Source: Vanilla planifolia (lineage: Eukaryota; Streptophyta; Magnoliopsida; Asparagales; Orchidaceae). From it: a stretch of DNA of 64,000 bases. A program made the position numbers and the translations under genes. Below are positions 38,951 to 49,130 of this stretch, piece after piece. Positions within the stretch are counted from its first letter, which is position 1. Each line of letters opens with the position of its first letter. Where the stretch lies: assembly GCA_023846275.1 (NCBI GenBank), contig JAIUJO010000159.1:275501-339500 (forward strand), in the 5' to 3' direction. The notes under the pieces are model-generated. The model was given only the letters and a program-made list of their open reading frames with translations. It was not told where the DNA came from and did not search any database.

Positions 38951-39420
38951 TGTTATACCCGGTAAAAATTATATGTTTAATCTTCAATAATTAAATTGTG
39001 GCTTAGATGATTTCAGATCGACAGTAGGATGAGCCAGGAGCTCAATTGGAGGCTATTGGAATTTCTGAAATTTTCTGGGGATTTTTCGGAGCACCGAGGA
39101 AATTTTTAAGTAATTTTCCTTGTTTAATTGGATTTATTGGATTTTTGGAAATTCGAAAATCTAGTTAAATCGGTCTATTAGATTTTTTAAACCGGAATTT
39201 GGTTTTTACCGCGCGTGAACCGGACTGGAGCAGTTCAGCGAAGGCGGGGTACGGTTCGCCGAGTGGGTTTGCGCATGCGGTTGGATAAGCCACAGATAAG
39301 CGGATCGGACGGACGAGATCAGCGGTGGAGATTAACCGGCTGATCAGGTTTAAGCGGCGTTATTAGAAGGTCAACCGGTGCTTAATGGTTCTTAACGGGT
39401 TATTACCGGTTTAAGCTGGG

Positions 39421-39427
39421 TATTTAA
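39421..39427 (+). promoter_or_regulatory. Possible TATA box of the LTR promoter
   Basis: TATTTAA within a GC-rich context (GCTGGG before, CCTGATTTG after), followed by a TTAGGGTTTCGAG leader-like stretch at about 39,445. Assigned from position and sequence only. The LTR's real start site is unknown. Confidence 0.3.
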
Positions 39428-40217
39428 CCTGATTTGTTCGGCTGTTAGGGTTTCGAGTGGTGGCCGGAGACGAGGTGTTCACGGCGAATGGCGATACTTT
39501 CCGACAGCCTATCAAGGGGCTTTTTGTACCTGGAGGTTCGCGGGACCAAGGAGAATCGATTGGTACCGGTTTCGTTCGGCGAGGAGCAGCGGTTGGTGAC
39601 GTACGAGCTTCACCGTCGCCGGAGAAGAAAGGTAGGAAATTCAGATTTTAAATTAGTTATTTAGCAAATTAAAATATGGATTATTTTGCAAATAGCTACC
39701 GAAGCATGCAAATTGTGGTTTTTGGAATTGATTAATGCAAATTATTGATTTTAGTATTTTAGGGTTTTTCTTGGGAAAATTATAATCGCCGAATTTGGAA
39801 ATTTTACCAAGCATGTGTTGATTCGATTATGTGCTTTAGTCATGTTAAGATAGTATCAAATGCTGAAATTTGTTTAATTTCATAGATTGTTAAAATGGGG
39901 ATCGGATGAAATTTCTGGGGAAAATTTTGATTGAACCTTAGAAATTAGTGGCATTAATGAAACATTAAGATAGTATGAACATCAAATTTTGGTTCTCTTT
40001 GATCTCGATCGCCGGAAATCGACGAGGGAAACGGAATTTTCCCGGAGGAATCGTCGGCTAGGGTTTTGCGGGCGCCTGGCGGAGGAAGGAGATGGATTAG
40101 ATTAATTACGGTTTAGTTAATTAAGTAATTGTAATTATTCAATATTCATTAATAAATTAAATGTTAAACGTCGGCTAGAAATTTGATTAATCATTCGGCC
40201 GGTGGGTTCTCGGTTCA

Positions 40218-40335
40218 GCGCGAAGGCCGAACCGGCAGCGAAAACCGGTTCAGCGTAATTCGGCACGGACGAACGGTGCGAAAGCCGAACCGGCAGCGAA
40301 AACCCGGTTCAGCGAGATTCGGCGCAGACGAACGG
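40218..40335 (+). repeat. 58-bp tandem duplication in the LTR
   Basis: Two adjacent copies (40,218-40,275 and 40,276-40,335) share GCCGAACCGGCAGCGAAAA, CCGGTTCAGCG, ATTCGGC and GACGAACGG. Both are CpG-rich. The pair differs at only a few sites, one being an extra C. Confidence 0.9.
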
Positions 40336-40871
40336 GCGGAGGAAAATTAAATCGGAAATTTATCCGAATTTTCGGAAAATGGATATATGTGAATTTAAAT
40401 TTTAATTCGGAAATTTATTCCGAATTTCGAAAAATTGAGAAAGGGCAGAATTTGATTTTTTTGGAATTTGAAAAAATTGCAGTAATTAGAATTTCGAGAT
40501 TTTAAATTCTGAAAAAAATTCAGAAAAAGAGAAATTGGGATTTGAGCGATCTCGAAAATTCTGGAGATCCGTATGTAGAGAAAAATTTCCTGAAGTAGGG
40601 AAAAATGTTATCAGTGATGACAGTACAGTTGAAACAGTCAGACAGAGGTATGGTACATGGATGCTACCAAAAAAGTCAGTAACTGGTACAGTTGTGTTGC
40701 TTGGACGGCAATGGCATGGATTGAGTCAGGTTACTAAATGTTGGCATATTACACGGATTGGCATAATGGACCGGACTACTATAACCCTACATGATGTTTT
40801 AGGGTAGATGTGGTAGGTAACTGTGCGGTTCAGACTTAGCTTCCACAGTATACATGTGACTGGTAGGCACT

Positions 40872-41150
40872 ATGCGTGTTTCGAGTGGGCAATCCCACTG
40901 GCATGGTACTTGGAACCCCAGGCTAGGTTGTGATGCGTGTTTCGAGATGGGCAATCCCACTGGCATTCTATGCCTAGGCACCATGCGTGTTTCGAGATGG
41001 GCAATCCCACTGGCATGCTACATAGACGCTGAGGTGTCGGGTGCCAGGCATTATGATGCGTGTTTCGAGATGGGCGTATCCTACTGGCATGCTTTGCCTA
41101 AGCGCCATGCATGTTTCGAGATGGGCAATCCCACTGGCATGCTACCTGGA
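40872..41150 (+). repeat. Five-copy minisatellite in the LTR
   Basis: Five copies of a core reading ATGCGTGTTTCGAGATGGGC followed by AATCCCACTGGCATGCTAC start at 40,872, 40,933, 40,983, 41,056 and 41,107. Spacing is 61, 50, 73 and 51 bp because the linkers differ. The first copy lacks AT in GAGATGGG, the fourth reads GGGCGTATCC for GGGCAATCCC, the fifth reads ATGCATG. The open frame at 40,872-41,276 is read through this array and is not considered a gene. Confidence 0.95.
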
Positions 41151-41983
41151 AGCCCAGAGGAGAGCTACTCTGGTGTGACTGTGGTTGGTCGGAGTCTGGA
41201 ACTGAGAGTGCCTTTCCACCTTACATTGTTATGCTGTATTCCTATACTCTTGCTATTATCCTTCTCTTGCATGTGAGTTTTTACTAGCTGTCTTTCCTAC
41301 TGGGCGTAGCTCATTCCTTTATTATCTATGTTTTTCCAGCTGCTCGGCAGACTTGACGCCACCCAGATTAGGTGGGATCGTGGTCAACAGGCTAGTGGAG
41401 GATATCTGATCTGTGATTTCTGAGACATTTTGGTTTGTGTGATTGATGCTATTGGATGTATTCAATGAGACTATTATTCTTATGTCAGGTATTGTGTGAG
41501 GATGAATCTGACTTATGTATCTGGTTGGATGTTGCACTTGTTGGACTTGGATCTTATTCTTGTGATGTAGTTTCCATTCACTGTCTTACTTATTGTTTTG
41601 GTGCTATAGTGTGTGGAGTGCTATATTCTGTGGATGTTATATATTTTTGTTTTGATGGTGAGATCATTACATGACTATGGAACTTACCGTGGGGGTTCAG
41701 ACTTCTATTAGATCGGTTCTCCTATCGGTATGGGATAGGAGTATTGGGTCTAGTAGGAGTAACATTGCGCGAGTCCATCTGTTAATTCAGGAGTCATGAA
41801 TAAGGGTTGACGGTGTACCCGGGAGATGGGATCCACATTGTTAAGGAAAGTAGGTGTGTAATGATGTGTTATATCCTATGTTTTTCGTAGGCTACTCAGG
41901 TTGGTATGGGACGATCTGAGCTGTCTATATGTAAAAAAAAAAATGTATGCCAAAAATCAGCCTAGGAAAAATGGGGTGTAACA

Positions 41984-41988
41984 AGAGG
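41984..41988. repeat. Target site duplication, right copy (AGAGG)
   Basis: Directly follows the terminal CA of the LTR and matches 38,946-38,950. The interrupted purine-rich block resumes right after it. Confidence 0.9.
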
Positions 41989-42190
41989 TGACAAAAGTTT
42001 GAGGTGATAGGGACAATATATAACAAATGATATAGGTAGAGAAATTAGAAAATGGAGAGCGGTAGAGGAGAGGGAGGGTGGGGAAAAAGTGATAGAGGTG
42101 GGGGAGATGGATATGAAAATAACAATGATATAGAGAAGAAAGAAAGAAAGTTTGATTTCTTTAAATAAAGAGAAAGAAGTGTGATAAGTA
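41984..42190 (-). repeat. Remainder of the polypyrimidine block interrupted by the LTR
   Basis: Purine-rich on + (GAGGGAGGGTGGGGAAAAAG). Together with 38,830-38,950 it makes a block of about 330 bp, the usual size, which supports a simple insertion without loss of target sequence. Confidence 0.85.
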
Positions 42191-42818
42191 ATTAAATGAC
42201 AATTATATCTTAATTGTGTAACTTATAATATTTATTAATATTAACATGTTTCACAAATGTAATATTCAATATTGATTAAACACGACAAATATTTAAAGTT
42301 TTTTTGAAGTTTATTATATTACAAATGTTTAACGTATATGATAATAATTAATTTAATAACAATTAATAAATATTATATTTTAAAATCATAATTAAATAAT
42401 AAATATTATCATTAGTTTAAGATATTTGCATCATTTAACATAATAATGAGAGTAAATATAAATAATATTTTATATTTATGACATAATTTAAGGTAGTTTT
42501 ATTTTTGTAGTATATTATTATTATATTTTAAAACTTTTACACATAGTTTGTATATACTATTATAAATACGTGTTAATTTTACTTAATTTATGTTGCCCAA
42601 CATTAAATTATCTTAAAGGTAATATTTTATTTTATTCTTTCAAGTGTAAGTATTTAATATTATTTGAAAATGATGGTAATCTTATAAAGGTCATTTTAAT
42701 AAGACATAATTAAAATGAAAAATAGATTTAACATTCATAAATGTGTTATTTATAAATACTAAAATATTATTAAAGTTAGTATTCACTAGTTAATAAAATC
42801 AATTCTATGAAAATAATA

Positions 42819-42929
42819 GGTGCAACACAAGGACTTCGAAAAATGACATCCATCTTAATACTACTCTTACATAAGCAATCATAATTTTGTAGTTTATGAC
42901 CATCCAACATTGTTATACTAGTGTGATCA
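42819..42929 (-). pseudogene. 5S rRNA pseudogene, near full length
   Basis: On the + strand: GGTGCAACACAAGGACTTCG, then ACATCCATCTTAATACTACT, CTTACATAAGCAATCATAAT, and ACTAGTGTGATCACAAT. These are the complements of the 5S 3' end, box C, A-box and 5' end in order. The 3' end is among the best preserved in the window. Mutations in the A-box region argue against function. Confidence 0.88.
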
Positions 42930-43209
42930 CAATTTCATATAATTGCAGGACAATGTGCTTGTGTGAATTTTTTTCCCAAAAATTATTAACTTTTGAAGAA
43001 ATTCGCAAAATTATCATGAATAAAAAGTTCAAGTAATATTTTTAGTTGTATTATATAAGTTTTAATATATTTAAATAATAATATCTTTGCTATATTTGAT
43101 AAATAAGAAGTTATGTATGGAATTCTTTTTAATAAAGTAAACATTCAAACATAAGTGTTACTTTCACTAAATCCTAGTTCTTTCAAAAGAAAATTAAATT
43201 GTTTTTTAA

Positions 43210-43212
<3 letters not shown>

Positions 43213-43290
<78 letters not shown>
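43213..43290. repeat. (AT)39 microsatellite
   Basis: An uninterrupted AT run of about 78 bp, next to the post-block motif at 43,316. The matching place in other monomers often carries a short (TA)n (for example 55,498-55,518), so it is an expansion of a shared TATATA element. Its true length may vary or be misassembled. Confidence 0.97.
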
Positions 43291-43293
<3 letters not shown>

Positions 43294-43639
43294 ATAATTT
43301 AAAATATATATTAAAGTGTGCAACATGAGAGATTACTTATTTAATATTAACTAAAAGAACTAAAACATTTCTTTTTAATGATATAAGTTTACATAGCTTA
43401 TGTCATATCATATATTGTTATTGTATTAAAAAATATTTAGATATAGAAGGCACATAAAATGTTAAATATATAATAATTTTACTTTTTAATATTTGATATT
43501 ATTTGTTTTTTTAATAATTAAATTATGTTATAGTTATTATTATAAAAATTATAAAATATCATTCATAATAATTTTTTTGAATATTAATGTATTGTTAAAA
43601 CTTGCTTTCTTTCATTACAAAAGGAGAGTTTTTAAACAT

Positions 43640-43751
43640 TACGTTTGACATGACATCTCAAGAGGTAACTCATCCGAACCCTTCTCCTATCGAAAGATGC
43701 CTAACTTTTTTATCCTAATGAGTTCTAGTCCTATAATAATATTGAGGTCAT
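43640..43751 (-). pseudogene. 5S rRNA pseudogene
   Basis: + strand reads ACATGACATCTCAAGAGGTA, ACTCATCCGAACCCTTCTCC, TATCGAAAGATGCCTAACTT, TTATCCTAATGAGTTCTAG. Box C complement and the mid-5' part are recognisable, and the 3' end (ACGTTTGACATGACATC) is altered. Confidence 0.8.
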
Positions 43752-43996
43752 AGATGAATACAAGAGAAAGAAAACTACATTTCAAATATTAAATTACATT
43801 ATATTTTTATTTTGTTATATTTCAAGAACTGCTAATTTAATGTTAAATGAAAATGATAAAATTTTGTCAAGTTAACTTTAGTCAATAATTAATAAAATAG
43901 AAATTATAAATTATAGTTCATAATTATTATATTTATATGAGATAACGTCTTATTAAAATCAATTATTATTTATTAATAAAATGAATACTAATCTCC

Positions 43997-44044
43997 CTTG
44001 TTATATTTAATCTTTTAGTTCTAATGAGATGTAGTGCTTTAAAA
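43997..44044 (-). pseudogene. 5S rRNA fragment (5' half)
   Basis: TTAGTTCTAATGAGATGTAG followed by TGCTTT matches the complement of the 5S 5' half (mid A-box back to the 5' quarter). The 3' half is missing. It lies only about 0.25 kb from the previous copy, consistent with an internal deletion. Confidence 0.6.
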
Positions 44045-44410
44045 AAACAAAGTCTTCAAGAAAGTTTTTAAATGATCAAACATAGACAATTTAAAAAACC
44101 ATTTTTTTTTGTTATAAATTTCATAATTTATTCATGTATTAAAATTTTAGATATATTAAGTTATTAATAAACTATGTATATATTGTTTTATTCGAAATAA
44201 AGTAAATTTTCATACATAAGAATTATTTTGACCATATTATATTAATTCAAAATAAAAAATAAATATTTTTTTAGAAGTAAATAAGAAAATACATATTTAT
44301 TGTTTAAAATATTTATTGAAGTGTGTAATGCAAGTTAATTTTAAATTAATACTATTTGATGTACCAAAAGAAAAAAGTGGAGATAGAGATAAGTGTAAGA
44401 GAAGTTAGAG

Positions 44411-44850
44411 GAAGTATTAAATTAATAATAAACTTATATTTTAAACATCGTTTATGTAGCAAAATACTACAAAACCTAAAATTTAAGTTGCATTTAATAA
44501 AATTTAAAACAAGATATTCAATATGTTAAAGTTAATAAATATTATAAGTTTAATTATTAAGATATAAATTCTATTTAACTACTTCTCTTACTTTTTTTCT
44601 CTTTATCTTAATAGCTCTAACTTTCTTTTCTTTTCTTTTAACATTCTCTTATTTATCTATCTTTCTCAATCTTTTAGCCTTCTCATCACCTTTTCTCTAC
44701 TTTTTCTTTATTTTCTTATTTTTTTCCTTTTACATTATTATATATCCTCTCTAACTCCTTTATCTTCTCTCTCTTTCTTCTCTCTTTTTGTCTTTCTCTT
44801 CAATCAACCATCTCCATGGCTTCCTCTCGTTTTAGTTTAATTATTATAAG
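44411..44850 (+). repeat. Nested re-inverted Region B fragment
   Basis: A + oriented pre-block stretch (AATATTATAAGTTTAATTAT near 44,538) leads into a + strand polypyrimidine block (about 44,575-44,830), although all flanking monomers are on the minus strand. Minus-oriented spacer resumes at about 44,850 (AGTAATATTTCATATTC). Confidence 0.75.
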
Positions 44851-45370
44851 TAATATTTCATATTCAAAATATAATTTTAGGTAAATTAAGTTCTTTAATA
44901 TATTATTGTAATATTAAATAATTTTTATGCATAACATTTATGCATAATTATTAATATATATCGATTTAACATAATTATATTAATATGTCATGTTAAGAAA
45001 TATTAAATTATATAAAAATAATTATTTTATTTTATTCTATGTAGTGTTATGTGAATTATAATATGAAGATTATAAAAATGTAATACAATGTAACTTAACA
45101 AGAAAACAATAAACTAAAAATTGTAAAATAACATTAATATATATTTTATTTATAATTATTATTTTATAAAATTAACTATTATTTATTAAAAAAATTAATG
45201 ATGTGAAACAATTTGTGCAACATGAGGACTTCCCATGATGTCATCCAACCCAATACAACTCTCTCTAATGCATGCAACATGTAGACAAAAAAGGATTTTT
45301 TATCATAAAGAGAAAAAATGAGCGAATATCAGAGCTATCAATATAAAATGGAAGAAGTGTGAGAAAAAAG
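44851..45370 (-). repeat. Truncated inverted monomer
   Basis: AT-rich spacer, a 5S 3' half at 45,213-45,283, then a shortened purine-rich block at about 45,295-45,370. The spacer half between the 5S and the block is missing. Confidence 0.7.
45213..45283 (-). pseudogene. 5S rRNA pseudogene, 3' half only
   Basis: + strand TGTGCAACATGAGGACTTCC, then GATGTCATCCAACCCAATAC, AACTCTCTCTAATGCATGC: complement of the 3' end, box C and the start of the A-box. Sequence then jumps into purine-rich DNA, so the 5' half is deleted. The 3' end is one of the best conserved. Confidence 0.85.
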
Positions 45371-46575
45371 TAATTAAGAATTAAACCTCAAAAATTTAAC
45401 TTATAATATTTCTTAATACTAACATATTAAATTTGTATAAAACTAAATAACATTAAAAGATAACAAAAAATTTAACATTTTATTTTCTATTATATTACAC
45501 AAATTTAAAGCACATATAGACTACAAATTTAATATTATTTTTGTTATATGTATTTTGAAAAGTTGATTAAATAATAAATAATAAAAAATAACATTATTCA
45601 AAGATGTTATAATGATATGGTGTAATATAAATAATATTTAATGTTCATAAAATAATTTTATCTTTTTTTTGTTATATAAATTATTATTATATTAAAAAAC
45701 CAATACACATAATATCTATATTCCATTATAAATATATGTTAATTAAAGTTTATTATAGATGATATTCTTTATGTTTCCAAAAATTAAATTATTTTAGTTA
45801 TTATTTTACTATATGATTCGTTGTGTTGTATTTAATATTGTACAAAAATGATAACTATGTTATAAAGCTAATATTAATAAATAGTAGCTAAAATGTACAT
45901 AATAAAATATCATTTATAATTATATTATTTATAAATATTAACTTATTACAAAAATTGACATCCATTTGCTCGAAAAACCAATGCTTTGAAAAAACTATCC
46001 TACATGTGAACTTCATAAGTTGTCATCAATCCCAATATTACTCTCATGATAGCATTCTTAACTTTGGAGTTCTAATGATGTTATGTGGTGTATCACTATT
46101 ATGGCCAAAAATGCTTACAAAACCAAAACATCATTCTTGCTTCATTGTTATAATGAAAATAACATACTGCTCATGAAATTTTATAAATTATCATGATTAT
46201 ATACTTTGAAAAATAATTTTACTTTTATTATAAATGTTAAATATATTCTAATATTAATAATTTAATTATATTTCGAAAAATTATAATTCTAATAAATAAA
46301 AATAATTAAATTATTTATTAATTATAAATAATAAAACATATATTTATTATTTAAAATATACATTAGATTGGTAACTTGAGTGATTTCTTGATTGATACTA
46401 GTTGGCTATGTTTAAAAAAAATAATTGAGATTGACATAAATATATTGGAAGGCATAGAGAATGACGAATATATAAGAGCGATAGGAAGGAAAACAATAAT
46501 AAAAAGAGAATAAAGAGGTGACTAAGTGAAGGCAAAGGGAAAAAGATAGCAAATAAAGAGAAGTGGAGATAACGA
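45371..46575 (-). repeat. Inverted Region B monomer (about 1.2 kb)
   Basis: Purine-rich block at about 46,435-46,575 (short), post-block motif on the minus strand near 46,370-46,400 (GGTAACTTGAGTGATTTCTT), 5S at 45,999-46,104, AT-rich spacer on both sides. The open frame at 45,955-46,176 overlaps the 5S copy and is not a gene. Confidence 0.8.
45999..46104 (-). pseudogene. 5S rRNA pseudogene
   Basis: + strand CTACATGTGAACTTCATAAG, TTGTCATCAATCCCAATATT, ACTCTCATGATAGCATTCTT, AACTTTGGAGTTCTAATGAT: ordered complement of 3' end, box C, A-box and the GAACTCCG region, which is unusually well kept (TTTGGAGTTCTAATGATG). Confidence 0.85.
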
Positions 46576-47780
46576 GATAATTTTAAAAAAATTAAATAAT
46601 AGACAATATCTCTATTGTATGATATATTCTTTTTATAACATAATTTAAAAACTTAATATAAGTAATATTCTATATTCATTGTATTTTATGAGGTGTTTTA
46701 TGTTGTACAGTTTGTTATATTAAAGAATTATTCTACTATTACAACTATATTAATTATATTTTATCATAGTTGATGTAAGTTATATGGTCAAACATTAAAT
46801 TATAATATAGTTATAATTTTATTATATCATTTGAAGTACTTTACTTAATAGTATATCAATAAAATAATGATGTTGTAAAGTTAAGATTATTAAATACAAC
46901 AAAAGAGAAAATTATAAAATAACATTCATAATTATGTTACTTATGAATATTAACATACCATTAAAATTTTCTTTGGTTAATTAGAAAAACCAGTGCTATG
47001 AAAACATATGTGCAATACAACTTCAAAATATGTCATCCTTCCTAATAGGTCTCTTACCAAAGTCTGCTTAACTTTTGTGTTCTAGTGAGATCTAGTGCAA
47101 TAATGTTAGTGTTTTTGATTATGCATAAAATGACAAGAAAATCATATTATCTTGATTATTATGACAAAAATAATTATCTTAATATGACATTTTCTAAATT
47201 TCTATGAATATATGTCCAAAGATAATTTATTTAAATTTTTTTTAATACATTCTAATATTAACACATTAATATCTAATTAATAATAAACATTTAAATTATC
47301 ATTTTCAGTAATGCAAAAATTCAAACAAAAGTAATTCTTTTAACTTAAATATTACTTTCATAAAATTAAATAAAATTAATTATTCATTATAAAAAATAAA
47401 AATTATATTAAATTGTATAACAAGAGAGATTTCTTTGTTTATATTATTTGACAGAGCAATAAAAAGAGATAATAGGAGATAGAGATATATATTAAAAGAG
47501 AGAGGGAGTAATGTACATAGTAGAGGGTGATAAAGAGAGACCTATTAAAGAGAGAAATGATAGAGATGACCACATGTTGCGAAAGAGAATTGGAGAAGAA
47601 AGGGAAGGCAAACAAGATAGAGAGAACAAATAAATAACTAAAAAAGAGAGAATGAGAAAATAGGGAGAGATAAATAAGAGAGAGGGTGAGGGGAACACTG
47701 AGAAATTGAAGAGGGAGATAAGTAGCTGATGATATAGAAGAGAAACGATACTTAGAGAATGTTAGACCTACTAAGATTTA
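46576..47780 (-). repeat. Inverted Region B monomer (about 1.2 kb)
   Basis: Purine-rich block at 47,455-47,780, post-block motif at 47,414-47,433 (+ strand TGTATAACAAGAGAGATTTC), 5S at 47,008-47,112. The minus-strand open frame at 47,492-47,698 is the pyrimidine strand of the block. Confidence 0.82.
47008..47112 (-). pseudogene. 5S rRNA pseudogene
   Basis: + strand ATGTGCAATACAACTTC, ATGTCATCCTTCCTAATAGG, CTTACCAAAGTCTGCTTAAC, TGTTCTAGTGAGATCTAGTG. All parts are present in order, with scattered substitutions. Confidence 0.83.
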
Positions 47781-49130
47781 AACAAAGAAGAGAGAGAATC
47801 ACTAGAAAAAAATTATATCTCATTAGTTTAACTATTTGTATTTATTAATATTGACGTATTATATATATATATATATAATTAAATATTTTTAGAATATTAT
47901 AAAAATTTTTTTTTGGCTTTTAATTTAATCTCTTTTATAAATATGTATTGTTTAAAATATTATTTAAACAAAAATAGAATAACAACATTATTCTATGATG
48001 TTATCCTTATATAACAATACTGATAATAAATATAGGTAATATTTCATATTTATTATAAAATTTTGCATAGTTTTTTAAATATAATATATTATTAATATAT
48101 TAAAAATATTTTACACATTGCATGTATATGCTATTATAAGTATTTATGGTTTCTACTTATTATAATTAATAAAAGTTATCTTATTGATAATAAAATTATA
48201 ATATAGGAATTATAATATTTTATTTCATGAAGTGTTGTATTTCGTGCTACATAAAATGATACTGATATTTCAAATTTATTAATAATAAATATTAACTAAA
48301 ATTGAAATAGTAAAATATCATTTATAATTTTGTTATTTGTATATTTTTTTTAGTTAATTGAACTTCCATTTAATGTAGAAATTAATGTAACAAAAAGAAT
48401 ATGTTAATGTTGAAGAACTTTCATGGGTCGCCCATCCCAATCTTACTCTTATTGAAGCACAAGTAATTTTTAAGTTTTAATGAGGTTAAATGCTATAATT
48501 TAGGTTTGGTAGTATATGCATGCAAGACCTAGAGAATCATGCTTGCTTATTTGTTTTTTCTGAGAAATGAACTATTCATCAATTTTTTAAATTATCATCT
48601 ATACCTACTTTAACAAATAACTCAAACTTTATAATATATATTGTAATACATTTGAATGTTAATAGTTTGGTTATATTAAATTAATAAATTATTATTTACA
48701 ATATTATTACTTTTAAATTAAATATTCATACAAGAAATTATAGTTCTTATAAGTGAACAATTATTTGTTTATCATAAATAATGAATATATTTTTTTATTG
48801 AAAATGAATATTAAATTACATAAAATAGATGAATTCATAATTAAAGCTTATTAAAAGAGATAAAAAAATGATAGCGATCAAGATAAGTATATTAGAAGAG
48901 AGTGTCATGGATAAATAGTGGAGCAATAAAGAGGAAAATAGTAGGATATAGAGAATAAAGAGATGATTGTATAAAGAGAGAGTATAAATAGAACATAAAG
49001 GAGATAAAGAGAATAAATAAAAATATGTAAGGGGGAGAAAAATTGAAAAAAGTGAGAGATAGAGGAGACATTGGGTGTGGGAAATGAAGAGGTAGAGAAG
49101 AGACAAATAAGAGAATAATAATAAAATAAA
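47781..49130 (-). repeat. Inverted Region B monomer (about 1.35 kb)
   Basis: Purine-rich block at 48,855-49,130, 5S at 48,400-48,512, AT-rich spacer with a short (TA)n near 47,861. Minus-strand frames at 48,816-49,164 are pyrimidine artefacts. Confidence 0.82.
48400..48512 (-). pseudogene. 5S rRNA pseudogene
   Basis: + strand GAAGAACTTTCATGGGTCGC, CCATCCCAATCTTACTCTTA, TTGAAGCACAAGTAATTTTT, TTTTAATGAGGTTAAATGCT. The box C complement (GGTCGCCCATCC) is good, and the 3' terminus (ATGTTAATGTTG) is degraded. Confidence 0.8.

Larger units (their letters stand above)
38951..41983 (+). mobile_element. Solo LTR of a long-LTR retrotransposon (3,033 bp)
   Basis: Begins TGTTATACCC and ends GGGGTGTAACA: TG...CA ends with a near-perfect terminal inverted repeat, between identical AGAGG duplications. 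There is no gag, pol, primer-binding site or second LTR, so this is the product of LTR-LTR recombination. The length suits the long-LTR plant Ty3/gypsy lineages, but lineage cannot be set without coding sequence. Sense + is suggested by a TATA-like TATTTAA near 39,421, TTTTTCCAG near 41,339 resembling a splice acceptor before the 3' end, and an A-run near 41,932. GC content and CpG frequency are much higher than in the surrounding satellite, especially at 39,190-39,640 and 40,010-40,340. Open frames inside (39,457-39,651; 40,535-40,807; 40,872-41,276; 41,456-41,674) match no family I know and partly read the internal repeats. Confidence 0.92.
42191..44410 (-). repeat. Inverted Region B sequence with three 5S copies and a missing block
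   Basis: Contains 5S copies at 42,819-42,929, 43,640-43,751 and 43,997-44,044, and the post-block motif on the minus strand at 43,316-43,336. The polypyrimidine block expected right of that motif is absent, and only a short purine block (about 44,365-44,410) is left at the far end. This is a deleted and fused set of at least two monomers. Confidence 0.7.

Noticed and set aside
39457..39651. 64-codon frame with GC-rich codons as a possible captured exon followed by a GGTAGGAA splice donor
   Set aside because: It is wholly inside the LTR leader region. The donor-like site is plausible, but nothing supports a host gene.
40535..41276. Open frames in the LTR (40,535-40,807 and 40,872-41,276) as possible small proteins
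   Set aside because: They lie inside a solo LTR, one is read through the minisatellite, and neither shows a recognisable gag, pol or host domain.
38951..41983. Non-autonomous element with two short LTRs instead of a solo LTR
   Set aside because: The first bases (TGTTATACCCGGTAAAA) do not recur near the 3' end. The TGTTATATCC at about 41,866 does not extend into a repeat of the 5' end.
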